Below are positions 7,989 through 16,503 of a DNA stretch of 36,998 nt, piece after piece. The stretch is from Acidovorax sp. CF316. Lineage in GTDB: Bacteria; Pseudomonadota; Gammaproteobacteria; Burkholderiales; Burkholderiaceae_C. The translations under genes were made by a program, and so were the position numbers. Position 1 is the stretch's first letter. Every line of letters starts with the position of its first letter. The notes beneath the pieces are model-generated. The model saw only the letters and a program-made list of their open reading frames with translations. It did no database searches and had not been told where the DNA came from. The stretch lies in assembly GCF_000276605.1 (NCBI RefSeq), contig NZ_AKJX01000011.1, positions 1 to 36,998 on the forward strand, in the 5' to 3' direction.

Positions 7989-8672
7989 ATGACGCCTGCT
8001 ATTGCCTCGCCCGCCGACGACCTATCGTCGCCGACCCCCTCCCCCGCCGACCCGCAAGCCACCCGCACCCGCCTGATCGAAGAGGCCATGCACCTCATGG
8101 CGCGGGAGGGGATGAATGCCGTGTCGCTGCGGCGCATCGTGATCGCGGCGGGGGCGCAGAACCCTTCGGCGCTGCACTACCACTTTGGTGGGCGCGATGA
8201 GTTGATCGAAGCGATCACCAACTTCCTGCAGCAGTGGCTGGAGCCGCGGGCCTGTGCGCGGCTGGAGGCGCTGGCCAGCCAGCCGGGCTACACCGTGCGC
8301 GATGTGGTGGAAGCCGCCTTTGGCCCCGTGATCGCCATGCTGGGCGAGCCCGCGCTGGGGCGCGATGCCGTCAACTTCATCGGGCGGCTGGGGTGGGACT
8401 ATGGCGAGAAGGGCCAGGTGATCTCTGCCGCCCTGCACCGCCGCACGCTGGAGCTGACGCTGGCACGGCTGCAGGCGCTGATGCCCGGCGTGGGGCGCGA
8501 GACGATCCAGTTTCGGCTGCTGCTGACCATGAACGCCGTGTACTACGGCATCTCGTACCGCAGCTACATGCGGCGCTCGCCGTTCGGGGCCATGGAGCTG
8601 TCCATGCCTGGCAACGAAGCGCGCGAACAAGAAGAGTTTTTGGCTTATCTGGTGGCTGGGTTGAGCAGTTAA
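7989..8672 (+). CDS. TetR-family transcriptional regulator
   Basis: A 227-aa regulator. After a Pro/Ser-rich leader, residues 24-72 form the TetR DNA-binding domain: TRTRLIEEAMHLMAREGMNA, then the helix-turn-helix SLRRIVIAAGAQNPSALHYH and the hallmark HYHFGGRDELI. The C-terminal part (about 90-220) is helical and should bind an unknown ligand. A 24-bp near-palindrome directly ahead of the ATG suggests autorepression. Its target is not obvious: the next gene downstream (lipoprotein hydrolase at 8876) is separated by a large inverted repeat that may terminate transcription. Confidence 0.88.
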   Translation: MTPAIASPADDLSSPTPSPADPQATRTRLIEEAMHLMAREGMNAVSLRRIVIAAGAQNPSALHYHFGGRDELIEAITNFLQQWLEPRACARLEALASQPGYTVRDVVEAAFGPVIAMLGEPALGRDAVNFIGRLGWDYGEKGQVISAALHRRTLELTLARLQALMPGVGRETIQFRLLLTMNAVYYGISYRSYMRRSPFGAMELSMPGNEAREQEEFLAYLVAGLSS

Positions 8673-8673
8673 T

Positions 8674-8754
8674 AAAGCCTCCCTGGCGTCGTTGTTCTGT
8701 CTTGCCGTACCTGCAGTACTGTCTGCGACAGAAGCGCCTAGCCAGAGAGGCTTT
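8674..8754. repeat. Nested inverted repeat, possible terminator or dispersed repeat
   Basis: Outer arms AAAGCCTCCCTGGC (8674-8687) and GCCAGAGAGGCTTT (8741-8754) pair with one mismatch. Inside them TTCTGTC (8695-8701) pairs exactly with GACAGAA (8727-8733), and the centre contains GTAC-CTGCA-GTAC (8707-8719). The whole 81-base unit can fold into one long interrupted stem, and the downstream arm ends in TTTCTT, so it may terminate the TetR transcript. Its layered symmetry also suggests a dispersed chromosomal repeat. No second copy was seen in this window. Confidence 0.5.
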
Positions 8755-8875
8755 CTTAACCGCTTTGAACCACCTGTGATGAACCGCGCGTGTGCGTTGC
8801 CTGGGCAACGCACCTGCAGCGCCAGCTTGCGCCCATTTTTTATCCACCACTTCCCACACCATCAAGGAGACAAGC

Positions 8876-10753
8876 ATGCAAAAGAACAAAAGAGATATCG
8901 GCAACCACCATACCGGCGCGCCCCTGCGCCGTACGCTGCTCAGCCTGACCCTGGCCGCTGCGCTCACGGCCTGCGGCGGTGGCGGGCAGGCGCTGGTGGA
9001 TGGCGGCACCACCACCACGGGCGATTTCACCATCAGCACGCACGAGCTGGCCAGCCGCGCCAAGGCGGCGCGCACACCGGGCACGGCAGGCGTGGCGGTG
9101 GCGGCGGGCAGCAAGCTGGCCACGCAGTTCGGCGCGGCGGGGCCCGACCTGAACCGGGTGCGCTACACGCGCTACGGGCTGGCGGCCAACGCGGGCAAGC
9201 CGGTGGATGCGGTGCTGGTGGCGATGCCTGGCACGCTGGCCGCGTCGCACAGCTACCTCATCCTGGCCGAGAACCTGGTGCGCCGCATGTGGGCCGACCA
9301 CCAGGCGGTGGTGGAGGTGTGGGGGGTGGACCGCCGCTCCGTGGCGCTGCAGGACATGGAGGGCCTGCAGATCGCAGAGCGCGAGCGCGATGCGGCGCTG
9401 GGCCTGAATTTTTTGTACGGCGGCGAGCTGGGCCTGCCGCTGCCGGCAAAGCTCACACGGCGCGCGGTGTTCCATGAAAGCCGCGAGATCCCCTTCCTCG
9501 CGGACTGGACGCCGCAGGTGCATTCGCTGGACCTGGATGCGGTGGTGACCGCGGCGCACACGGTGGCGCGCGATGGCAATGTCTTCTTGGGTGGGCATTC
9601 GGCAGGCACGGGCTTTGTGGCGCGCTATGCGGCCACGGACTTCAACCTCACGGGCAGCGGGCCGGCGCAGCCGGGCTACACCAAGCTCAAGGGGCTGGTG
9701 CTGTTCGAGGGGCCGGGCGGCGCACTGGCAACGAGCGCGCCCACGGCGGCGCAGCTCGATGCGGTGGTGCGCGCGGCCGATGGCGGGCTGTATGCGGCCG
9801 TGGCCTCGGGGGCAGAGCCGGGCTTTGTGTCACGCCCGGGCCTTACGCCGCGCGTGAGCGCATCGACCGAGATCGCGGGCATGCAGATGGCCTTCGAGGG
9901 CACGATCAACGGCACGCAGGCGCTGCTGCAGGCGGACCAGGGGGGCGTGGCGGGCAACAACGTCTACAACCGCGTGGCGGACTTCACCAAGCGCGATTTC
10001 CCGGTCACGGCGGGCGCGGCCATCGGCACCTTCATGGACGATGACAACCTGCAGCGCACGGTGTTCTATTCGGTGTCCATGGGCGCCCTGGGCCCGGCGC
10101 GGGCCGACGGCCTGCGCACTTGGCTGGACAACACCGACCCGCTGCCTGCAACGGCGTACCGCGACTTCGGGCCGCAGCCGGCCACGCTGGTGGCCAACCC
10201 GCCCGCCTGGGGCAAGGAGGTGGAGCCCACCAACCTCAAGCGCCTGTCGCGTGCGCTGTACCTGGGCAACACCACCTACAGCGACTGGTACTACCCCAGC
10301 TCGGGCCTGCTGCTCGCCAATGCCGAGGGCAGCGGCGGCGCCAACCTGGGGCTGGATACCAGCGCCCTGTCGCTGCCCGCCAGCCAGGGCGGGCGCGGCC
10401 GCGCCGACATCGTGAACCAGACACAGGCGCGAAAGATCGACATCCCCGTCATCGCGTTTGGCGGCACCAACGGGCTCACGCCGGTGGCCGGGATCTGGCG
10501 CGGCTTTGCCGAGGCCATTGCGCCCTGCGCCGCACCCAGCTGCAAGGCCGGCATGGCGCGCACACCCGCCGGCCAGCCCACGCTGGTGGCCAACCGCCAG
10601 TACGGCGGGGTGGAGGGCGGCTTCGAGGTGCACATGAGCGAGGGCTACTCGCACGTGGACATCGTCACGGCCGACGACGATGCGACGAACAACGTGATCC
10701 GGCCGCTGGCGGCATTCCTGCAGCGCAACGCGAGCGCGGGGGCCGGCAAGTGA
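8876..10753 (+). CDS. Putative lipoprotein alpha/beta hydrolase (esterase-like)
   Basis: A 625-aa exported hydrolase of unknown substrate. The ATG at 8876 has AAGGAG about 7 bases upstream and opens a lipoprotein signal (RRTLLSLTLAAAL, then TAC with lipidated Cys33, followed by GGGG). A nucleophile-elbow motif GGHSAG (239-244, Ser242) and a late His593 in EGYSHVDIVTADD fit an alpha/beta-hydrolase triad; VLVAMPGTLAASHSYL may form the early strand and oxyanion loop. The chain is long for a simple esterase and includes large inserts with FLADWTPQVHSLDLD and a Tyr/Trp-rich segment (NTTYSDWYYPSSG). The stop codon overlaps the ATG of the next hydrolase gene (TGATG), so the two are translationally coupled. 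Specific activity cannot be assigned. Confidence 0.75.
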   Translation: MQKNKRDIGNHHTGAPLRRTLLSLTLAAALTACGGGGQALVDGGTTTTGDFTISTHELASRAKAARTPGTAGVAVAAGSKLATQFGAAGPDLNRVRYTRYGLAANAGKPVDAVLVAMPGTLAASHSYLILAENLVRRMWADHQAVVEVWGVDRRSVALQDMEGLQIAERERDAALGLNFLYGGELGLPLPAKLTRRAVFHESREIPFLADWTPQVHSLDLDAVVTAAHTVARDGNVFLGGHSAGTGFVARYAATDFNLTGSGPAQPGYTKLKGLVLFEGPGGALATSAPTAAQLDAVVRAADGGLYAAVASGAEPGFVSRPGLTPRVSASTEIAGMQMAFEGTINGTQALLQADQGGVAGNNVYNRVADFTKRDFPVTAGAAIGTFMDDDNLQRTVFYSVSMGALGPARADGLRTWLDNTDPLPATAYRDFGPQPATLVANPPAWGKEVEPTNLKRLSRALYLGNTTYSDWYYPSSGLLLANAEGSGGANLGLDTSALSLPASQGGRGRADIVNQTQARKIDIPVIAFGGTNGLTPVAGIWRGFAEAIAPCAAPSCKAGMARTPAGQPTLVANRQYGGVEGGFEVHMSEGYSHVDIVTADDDATNNVIRPLAAFLQRNASAGAGK

Positions 10754-12114
10754 TGCGGTGCCTGCTCCTGTCACTGGCGCTGGGTGGCGCCACTATGGCC
10801 CATGCCGCAGACCCTGCCCCGCTGAACTGCCTGGGCCCCGTGCAGCACGAATCGCCTGCACCCGGCTCGGCCGAGTGGAAGCAGCGCGATGCCGACAACA
10901 TGGCCTGCGCACGCCAGCGCATCGACGATTTTGCTAGCCAGCCCGCCGCGCTGTTCACACCCGGCAAGACACCCGCGCTCGACGCCTACCGCAACCCGGC
11001 CAGCCATGCCAACACGCGCTTTCGGTACACCGAGGCGAGCACGCCATCTTCCGCATCGGGCAAGCCGATTGCGGTGGAGATCTACCGGCCCTGCGCCGCA
11101 GGCACCTGCACCGGCATGCCGGAAGGCCTCAAGACCTTCGAGGCGCCCTACCCTGCAGTGGTGATCGTGCACGGGGGCTACAGCTCCAAGCGGCTGCACC
11201 GCTCGGCCGCGCAGGTGCTGGCCGAGGCGGGCTACATGACCATCGCATTGGAGACCACGGCCCCCATGGGCACGCACGGGCCCGATGCGCAGAGCGTGGT
11301 GGACTGGGTGTTTGCCACGCCCAAGGCGTCGCTGGCGGGAGATGCCAAAGCATTCTTCCCGCACTGGGAGCAGCTCGACACGCGCATGGTGGGCATTGCC
11401 GGCCACTCACAGGGCGGCAGCACGGCCAGCCTGATCGGCCAGGCGGACAAGCGCATGCGCGCCATCGTGGCCTGGGACAACCTCACGGCGCTGAAGACCG
11501 GCTGGGTGGACAAGATCGGCATGGACCCGCCGGCCGACCTGGCCTTGCGCACGCCGGCGCTGGGCATTGGGGCGGACTATTACTTCAAGGTGGTGCCGAC
11601 CACCGAAGCGCCCGAGCCCGCCAAGGCCAACACCCAGGGCGGCCGGGGGCGCGGTGCCGAGCCCCACCCCAAGGACCCGGGCTACCAGGAGCTCAAGGGC
11701 GCGGGGGTGGACACCATGCTGGTCATGCTGCGCGCAGGCACGCACCTGGACTTCTCGCTCTTCGGCGGGCCGGCCAGCCGCTATGGCGAGAGTGTCATCA
11801 ACTACTACACCCTGGCCTGGTTCGACCGCTACCTGAAGGGCGCGCACGACCCGGCGCTGGCGGCCGATGCGTTCCGGCGCCTCACGGCGCAAACGTTTGA
11901 CGATTCGGCCGACCGGCACAACATCAGCCAGGGGCTGTACGACAAGGCCGCCGCGGGCGATTCGGTCCTGAAGGGCAACCGGCCCTACCTGGTGGGCGGC
12001 ACGCCGGTGCGTGACCGGCTGTCGTTCTACTTCACGTCGCGCTGCGCGATCACCAAGCCGGGCAGCACGGTGCGGGTGGGGTCGGAGGACATGCGGGCTG
12101 CGGGCTGCCGGTGA
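10753..12114 (+). CDS. Exported alpha/beta hydrolase, coupled to the upstream hydrolase
   Basis: A 453-aa protein. The ATG at 10753 shares one base with the stop of the preceding gene and starts a signal peptide (MRCLLLSLALGGATMAHAA). An alpha/beta-hydrolase fold is indicated by YPAVVIVHGGYSS (oxyanion region), GIAGHSQGGS (217-221 GHSQG, Ser219), VAWDNL as a possible acid strand, and GTHLDFSLFGG with His331, spaced as in dienelactone-hydrolase or PAF-acetylhydrolase-like enzymes. Four or more Cys suggest disulphides in the periplasm. The pairing of two different exported hydrolases in one translational unit points to a shared substrate or pathway, perhaps degradation of an ester or polymer, but nothing in the sequence names it. 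The ORF extends upstream of 10753 only as an antisense-like shadow. Confidence 0.8.
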   Translation: MRCLLLSLALGGATMAHAADPAPLNCLGPVQHESPAPGSAEWKQRDADNMACARQRIDDFASQPAALFTPGKTPALDAYRNPASHANTRFRYTEASTPSSASGKPIAVEIYRPCAAGTCTGMPEGLKTFEAPYPAVVIVHGGYSSKRLHRSAAQVLAEAGYMTIALETTAPMGTHGPDAQSVVDWVFATPKASLAGDAKAFFPHWEQLDTRMVGIAGHSQGGSTASLIGQADKRMRAIVAWDNLTALKTGWVDKIGMDPPADLALRTPALGIGADYYFKVVPTTEAPEPAKANTQGGRGRGAEPHPKDPGYQELKGAGVDTMLVMLRAGTHLDFSLFGGPASRYGESVINYYTLAWFDRYLKGAHDPALAADAFRRLTAQTFDDSADRHNISQGLYDKAAAGDSVLKGNRPYLVGGTPVRDRLSFYFTSRCAITKPGSTVRVGSEDMRAAGCR

Positions 12115-12208
12115 CCGGTGCGGCGGGCCCGCAGCGCTGCAGGGGCTTGTGGCGCAAGGGCTTGCCGCCAGTCAGGGACAATGGCACCCCGCCCCGCTCA
12201 CCGACTCC

Positions 12209-14314
12209 ATGCCCGCTCCACGCTCTCCCGCCTCCGCCTCGTCTGCCGCACGCAGCTGGGCCCACACCCGGATCACGGCCACCGCCGAGCAGCGGCGCGT
12301 GCTGGACTCCACGGCGCCGGCCATCATCATCAGCGCGCTGGCGGGCACGGGCAAGACGACCACGCTGTGCATGAAGGCCTGCAACCTGCTGGCCAGCCTG
12401 CAGGGCCAGCGCGAAGCGGCAGCGCCACCGCGCATCCTGGTGCTGGCGTATTCGCGCGCCGGGGTCACGGCGATACGCGACCGCATGCTGCAGCTGCATG
12501 GCGCCGTGCCGCGCAGCATGGAGGTGCTGACCATGGAGCAGCTGTGCGAGGCCGTGCTCAAGGAACAGGGCGACCCGGTGGAGCGGCTCGACGACCCGGT
12601 GCGCCGGCGCTTTCTGATCCTGCAGGCGCAGCAGGCCCTGCGGCTGGAGCTGGAACGCAATGATGGCAGTGGTGGCAGTGGCGGCGAGGGCATCGACGAC
12701 GCCCTGCTGGGGCAGAACGTGGACATCGATGCCTTCCTGGCCTTCGAGGCGCTGGCCAAGAAGCGGCTGCTGGAGCGCGAGGTGGAGGATTCGGGCCTGG
12801 ACCTGCGCGCGTTTTGCGAAGACCGCGACCTGGACTACGGCCTGTGCCGCCTGTACGGGCAGTACGAGCGCATGCGCGTGGGCATGAACCACGAGCCGCG
12901 CTTTTACGCCGAGGGCGACTGCACCTTCGAGCTGTGCCGCCAGCTGGGTGGGCTGGACTGGGACCAGCCCTTCGAGTGGCTGCAGGGGCGCTACAGCGCC
13001 GTGCTGTTCGATGAGCTGCACGACCTGGACGAGGGTGCGCTGACGGTGCTGCGCAAGCTGGTGCAGGGCGGCAATGGCTTCTTCGTGGGCGCGGGGGATT
13101 TCAACCAGCACATCCACGAGGGCTCGTTCTCGGTGTTCGGCGGCAGCATGCAGCGCGTGCGCGAGTGCCTGCCGGCCGACACGCAGGTGCTGAGCATCAA
13201 CACCACGCGCCGCTTCGGTGCCGATATCTGCGCGGCGCTGAACCCGCTGTTCGGCGTGGAGTTTGCGCCGGTGGCCGGCAGCTCGGACGCGTTTGCCCAC
13301 CTGACCTACGACAGCGACGAGCACTGCGCCGCGCAGCTGGTGGAGCTGCATGGGCAGATCGTCAACGGCTGGGGCGCGCTGCAGCAAGCCAAGGGCGACC
13401 AGGGCGCACAGCACCACAGTGCGCTGAACGTGGTGCTGCGCAACCCGCAGGACAGCATATTGCTCGAATGGGTGTTCGGCCACGAGGGCGTGCACTACGG
13501 CTGCCAGGGCATGAGCCCCTTCTACCTGCGCCGCGAGGTGGCGCTGGCGCTGGCGCTGATGTGGGCGCTGCAGGGTGATGACGGCAACGAGCGCTACCTG
13601 ACCCCGGGCATCGTGGGCGCCGCCGTGGAGGGCCTGCTGCACTATGGCCGGCGCACGGCGCGCAGCGGCGCGGCGGACGTGGACCTGCTGGCCCAGGGCC
13701 AGTTCGACAACGCGGGCTGGACCGACCTGCCCGGCGCCGACGAGGGCAGCAAGCTGGCTGCCACGCTGCACAGCGGTGCCACGCGCATGCGCCGCTACAT
13801 CGCGCACGGCACGCTGAACCCGAATGCGCCCGAGCTCAAGGACGCCTGCGCCGAGATCATGGCCCTGCCCGCTGCGGCGCGGGCTGCCGTGCTGGCCGAT
13901 GCCGGCGCGTTCTGCCAGCACCCGCTGGTGCGGCGCATCTTTGCCGATGCGCCCATCAACGGCACGGAGCGCAGCGCCTGCATGGCCAGCCTGGACAGCT
14001 TGGCCCGCCTGGCGCACGGCCTGCCCGTGGCGGAGCTGCTGGGCCGCCTCACCTTGCTGGTGACGACGAGCATTGCCATGCACAACGGGCCTGAGCCCAT
14101 CAGCCTGCGCCTGTTGAGCGTGGACGCCTGCAAGGGCCGCGAGTTCACCTTTGTGGCCGTGCCCTTCGTGGAGCGCGGGCGCTTCCCGGGCCCCGCATCG
14201 CACCAGGAGGCCTACCGCGAGCGCAACATGCTCTACGTGGCCACCACGCGCGCGCGGGCCGCGCTGTGGGTGCTGGAGAGTGCGGCCAAGCCGGTGTGGC
14301 CGGGGCCGGTGTAG
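12209..14314 (+). CDS. UvrD/Rep-like superfamily 1 helicase
   Basis: A 701-aa SF1A-type DNA helicase-like ATPase. Motifs seen in order: TAEQRRVLDS (Q motif region), Walker A ALAGTGKTTT (Gly46-Thr51), LAYSRAGVTAIRDRM (motif Ia), Walker B FDELHD (Asp268, Glu269), motif III GAGDFNQHIHEGSFSVFGG, motif IV-like LSINTTRRFG, motif V DACKGREFTFVAVPF and motif VI MLYVATTRARAALWV. The DELHD box and TTRRFG differ from the DEAQD and NYRS of UvrD, so this is a divergent branch. It is short for UvrD/Rep, and the 2B region seems reduced. The ATG at 12209 is chosen because the Q motif follows about 28 residues later. No partner nuclease gene is adjacent; a role in repair or in handling foreign DNA is possible. 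Confidence 0.85.
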   Translation: MPAPRSPASASSAARSWAHTRITATAEQRRVLDSTAPAIIISALAGTGKTTTLCMKACNLLASLQGQREAAAPPRILVLAYSRAGVTAIRDRMLQLHGAVPRSMEVLTMEQLCEAVLKEQGDPVERLDDPVRRRFLILQAQQALRLELERNDGSGGSGGEGIDDALLGQNVDIDAFLAFEALAKKRLLEREVEDSGLDLRAFCEDRDLDYGLCRLYGQYERMRVGMNHEPRFYAEGDCTFELCRQLGGLDWDQPFEWLQGRYSAVLFDELHDLDEGALTVLRKLVQGGNGFFVGAGDFNQHIHEGSFSVFGGSMQRVRECLPADTQVLSINTTRRFGADICAALNPLFGVEFAPVAGSSDAFAHLTYDSDEHCAAQLVELHGQIVNGWGALQQAKGDQGAQHHSALNVVLRNPQDSILLEWVFGHEGVHYGCQGMSPFYLRREVALALALMWALQGDDGNERYLTPGIVGAAVEGLLHYGRRTARSGAADVDLLAQGQFDNAGWTDLPGADEGSKLAATLHSGATRMRRYIAHGTLNPNAPELKDACAEIMALPAAARAAVLADAGAFCQHPLVRRIFADAPINGTERSACMASLDSLARLAHGLPVAELLGRLTLLVTTSIAMHNGPEPISLRLLSVDACKGREFTFVAVPFVERGRFPGPASHQEAYRERNMLYVATTRARAALWVLESAAKPVWPGPV

Positions 14315-14357
14315 GGCGGCTACCCGCCGGCCCTTGCGCCGTGAAGCTCGCCTGCGG

Positions 14358-15494
14358 TTATTCCACCCGCTGGATGATCAGGCCTATGCCACCGTTGGCA
14401 TAGATGGTGGCGGGATCATTGTTGGGGTTGTAGTACTCCACCGAAATGGCGTCGCCAGCCTGCAGCGGTGCAATGACCTCCCCGAACATCCGTGCCCCGG
14501 ATTGGTCGGAGCCGTCCCTGCTGGACTGTTCCCTCGTCCCGTTGACGGTGATATAGGTCTGGACACCGGCAAAGCTGGAATTGACTTTCACGTCGTATTT
14601 GATGCGGTACTTTCCGGCCGAAGACACCGTGAACGTGGTGCCACCGCCACCGCTGACGATTCCGCTGCTTGCGGAGGTCTGCGACATCGACAGAAGGTTG
14701 TTGATGGTGGTGATGGAAATGGCCGTCCCGTTGGCATAGGAGCCATAGGCAGGCGCGACCCCAGGCCCGGCGGGCCCCGTGGCGCCTGCGACACCGGCAG
14801 GACCCGCCGGCCCCGTGCCTCCTGCAGCGCCCGCAGGCCCGGCCGGACCCACGCCGCCCGCAGCACCCGCAGCACCTGCTGGCCCTGCACCCCCAACGGC
14901 GCCGGCGGCACCCGCGGGCCCGACAGCTCCTGCCGGTCCGGCGGGCCCCACACCACCCGCTGCCCCAGCGGGGCCGGCGGGGCCTGCAACACCCTGTGGT
15001 CCCGCGGGGCCCGCAGGCCCTGCGCCGCCTCCGCCTCCCGATCCGTCCGCGCCTGCTGCACCGGTGTCGCCCTTGGGCCCAGGCACCGGCCGCCCGAAGG
15101 CCGTATCGACCAGCGTGGTTACCGTGAATACGCTGGCACTTCCGGGCACCGCCACCAGGGTTGCGTCGTAGTAGTGCACGGTGCCATCGGTCTCGAGCAG
15201 GGCCAGGGCCGGGAGCATGAGGCTGGAGTCAGATCCCTTGAAGCTGCCGGGAATGCTGGGCCTGTCCTCGCCGGTCAAGGGCCGGGCGGTGGTGATGGTC
15301 AGCCGCGTGCCCACGCGCAGGCGCTCGCCGGGCAGCGCCGTCTTGAACGCCACCGCATACGCGCCGGCACCAGGAATGTTGATGATTGGCGCCGACAGCA
15401 ACCCCTCACTGATCGAGTAGACGGCAGAGGCAGACGCCAGCGATGCGCAAGCGCCAAGGGCCAGGGCCAGAACGGTCTGCCGGCTGAGTTTCAC
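14358..15494 (-). CDS. Secreted collagen-like protein with globular C-terminal domain
   Basis: A 378-aa exported protein with a signal peptide (TVLALALGACASLASASA). An N-terminal domain (about 25-135) is followed by a Gly-X-Y collagen-like region at 139-245, uninterrupted from 159 to 245 (29 triplets, mostly GPA, GAA and GPX), and a C-terminal beta-rich domain (about 255-378) with AGKYRIKYDVKVNSS and LQAGDAISVEYYN, the pattern of C1q/TNF-like heads in bacterial collagen-like proteins such as BclA. It should form a trimeric surface or secreted fibre. The annotated start is GTG at 15494 with no ribosome site; an ATC at 15509 lies 6 bases after GGGAG and would give MNAFLVKLSRQ, so a non-standard start is possible. 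It is followed by the TSUP gene upstream, but a shared role is not evident. Confidence 0.8.
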   Translation of the reverse strand: MKLSRQTVLALALGACASLASASAVYSISEGLLSAPIINIPGAGAYAVAFKTALPGERLRVGTRLTITTARPLTGEDRPSIPGSFKGSDSSLMLPALALLETDGTVHYYDATLVAVPGSASVFTVTTLVDTAFGRPVPGPKGDTGAAGADGSGGGGGAGPAGPAGPQGVAGPAGPAGAAGGVGPAGPAGAVGPAGAAGAVGGAGPAGAAGAAGGVGPAGPAGAAGGTGPAGPAGVAGATGPAGPGVAPAYGSYANGTAISITTINNLLSMSQTSASSGIVSGGGGTTFTVSSAGKYRIKYDVKVNSSFAGVQTYITVNGTREQSSRDGSDQSGARMFGEVIAPLQAGDAISVEYYNPNNDPATIYANGGIGLIIQRVE

Positions 15495-15532
15495 GAGAAA
15501 GGCGTTGATGGTGTGCTCCCAAGAAAAGAAAC

Positions 15533-15549
15533 AGTATGGAATGCATACT
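15533..15549. promoter_or_regulatory. Inverted repeat upstream of the collagen-like gene
   Basis: AGTATG (15533-15538) and CATACT (15544-15549) form a 6-bp inverted repeat around a 5-base spacer, about 39 bases ahead of the GTG at 15494. On the minus strand CATACT also resembles a -10 element, but no good -35 partner was found. It may be an operator or part of the promoter. Confidence 0.25.
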
Positions 15550-15609
15550 TACTTTCGAGAAGCAATGAATGGCGCGCTGCCGTTGCGAGGCCGGCGCGCC
15601 ACACAGCCA

Positions 15610-16395
15610 TCACTGCGACGTGAAGCCGTGCCAAGCCAGGGCATCCGCCACCATGTAGATCCCCAGCGCGAGCAGCCCCACCATCAGGCAGCGCCGGAAC
15701 CACACGGCCGACAGGCGCTGGCGGATGCGGGTGCCCAGGGCCATGCCCAGCAGCGCGGGCAGCAGCATCCAGGCCGAGAGCACGAGGGCAGCGGCGGGGT
15801 AGCTGGCATTGAGCGCCAGGCCGCCGGCCAGCGCGATGGTGGACACGGTGAAGCAGATGCCCATGGCCTGCACCAGCGCATCGCGCTGCAGCGCCAGGGC
15901 TTGAAGGTAAGGCACCGCGGGCACCACGAAGACACCGGTGGCGGCCGTGACCCAGCCGGTGGCAAAGCCGACCACGGGGGACAACCAGCGCTCGGCCCGG
16001 GGCGGCACCGACAGGCGCGCACCCACCAGGCCCCAGCAGCCATAGGCGATGAGCGCCCCGCCCAGCAGCGCGCGCGACCAGGCACCGGCTGGCGCACCCA
16101 GCACCCAGGCCCCGAGCCAGGTGCCCGCGCAGATGCCCAGCTGCATGCCGCCCAGGCGGCGCAGCAGCGGCAACACGCTGGCCCAGGGGCGCAGTTGCCA
16201 GACATTGGTGATGAGCGAGGGCACGACCAGCAGGGCCGCGGCCTCGGCCGGCGCCATGAGCATGGCCAGCAGCGCCATGGAGACGGTGGGCAGCCCCAGG
16301 CCGACGATGCCCTTCACCCCCCCGGCCATCAGAAAGACAGCACCGGCCCCCGCGAGCCAGGCCCAGGAGTGGGCGCCGAACAGGCCGGTCACCAT
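15610..16395 (-). CDS. TSUP (TauE/SafE) family membrane transporter
   Basis: A 261-aa inner-membrane protein of the TSUP family, which exports or imports organosulfonates, sulfite or small organic anions. It has about eight hydrophobic helices arranged in two similar halves; the conserved opening FLMAGGVKGIVGLGLPTVSMALL and the second-half VGFATGWVTAATGVFVVPAVPYLQAL are typical. I chose ATG 16395 (MVTGLFGAHSW) because upstream in-frame starts add a polar leader. It is divergent from a LysR regulator at 16599; two identical dyads in the gap suggest the regulator controls this transporter. The substrate is not readable from sequence; the neighbouring SnoaL-like protein gives no clear hint. Confidence 0.85.
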   Translation of the reverse strand: MVTGLFGAHSWAWLAGAGAVFLMAGGVKGIVGLGLPTVSMALLAMLMAPAEAAALLVVPSLITNVWQLRPWASVLPLLRRLGGMQLGICAGTWLGAWVLGAPAGAWSRALLGGALIAYGCWGLVGARLSVPPRAERWLSPVVGFATGWVTAATGVFVVPAVPYLQALALQRDALVQAMGICFTVSTIALAGGLALNASYPAAALVLSAWMLLPALLGMALGTRIRQRLSAVWFRRCLMVGLLALGIYMVADALAWHGFTSQ

Positions 16396-16479
16396 GGCTG
16401 CCGACCCAGCTTGCAGGCCTGGCACATGGGACGATTTTGAAATTGTGCTGAACTCATCGTGGGTGCTCCGTGCGGTACC

Positions 16480-16493
16480 TGCCAGGCATGGCA
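16480..16493. promoter_or_regulatory. Dyad TGCCA-N4-TGGCA, probable LysR site 1
   Basis: TGCCAGGCATGGCA has exact 5-bp arms around 4 bases and extends outward to an 8-bp arm pair (16477-16484 with 16489-16496). It lies between the divergent TSUP and lysR genes and is repeated 24 bp away, two helical turns plus a few bases. LysR-type regulators typically bind such paired dyads. Confidence 0.5.
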
Positions 16494-16503
16494 GGTGGAC
16501 GGA

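Noticed and set aside
12050-14203. 717-aa open frame on the minus strand
   Set aside because: It lies opposite the UvrD-like helicase, is rich in Gln/His/Ala as expected for antisense of GC-biased codons, and has no recognisable domain.
14317-14331. GGCGG-ctac-CCGCC hairpin after the helicase gene
   Set aside because: Only a 5-bp stem and no T tract; too weak to be called a terminator.
14760-15060. Repeated GC-rich triplets that look like a DNA repeat array
   Set aside because: They are the codons of the Gly-X-Y collagen region on the minus strand, not a CRISPR or separate repeat element.
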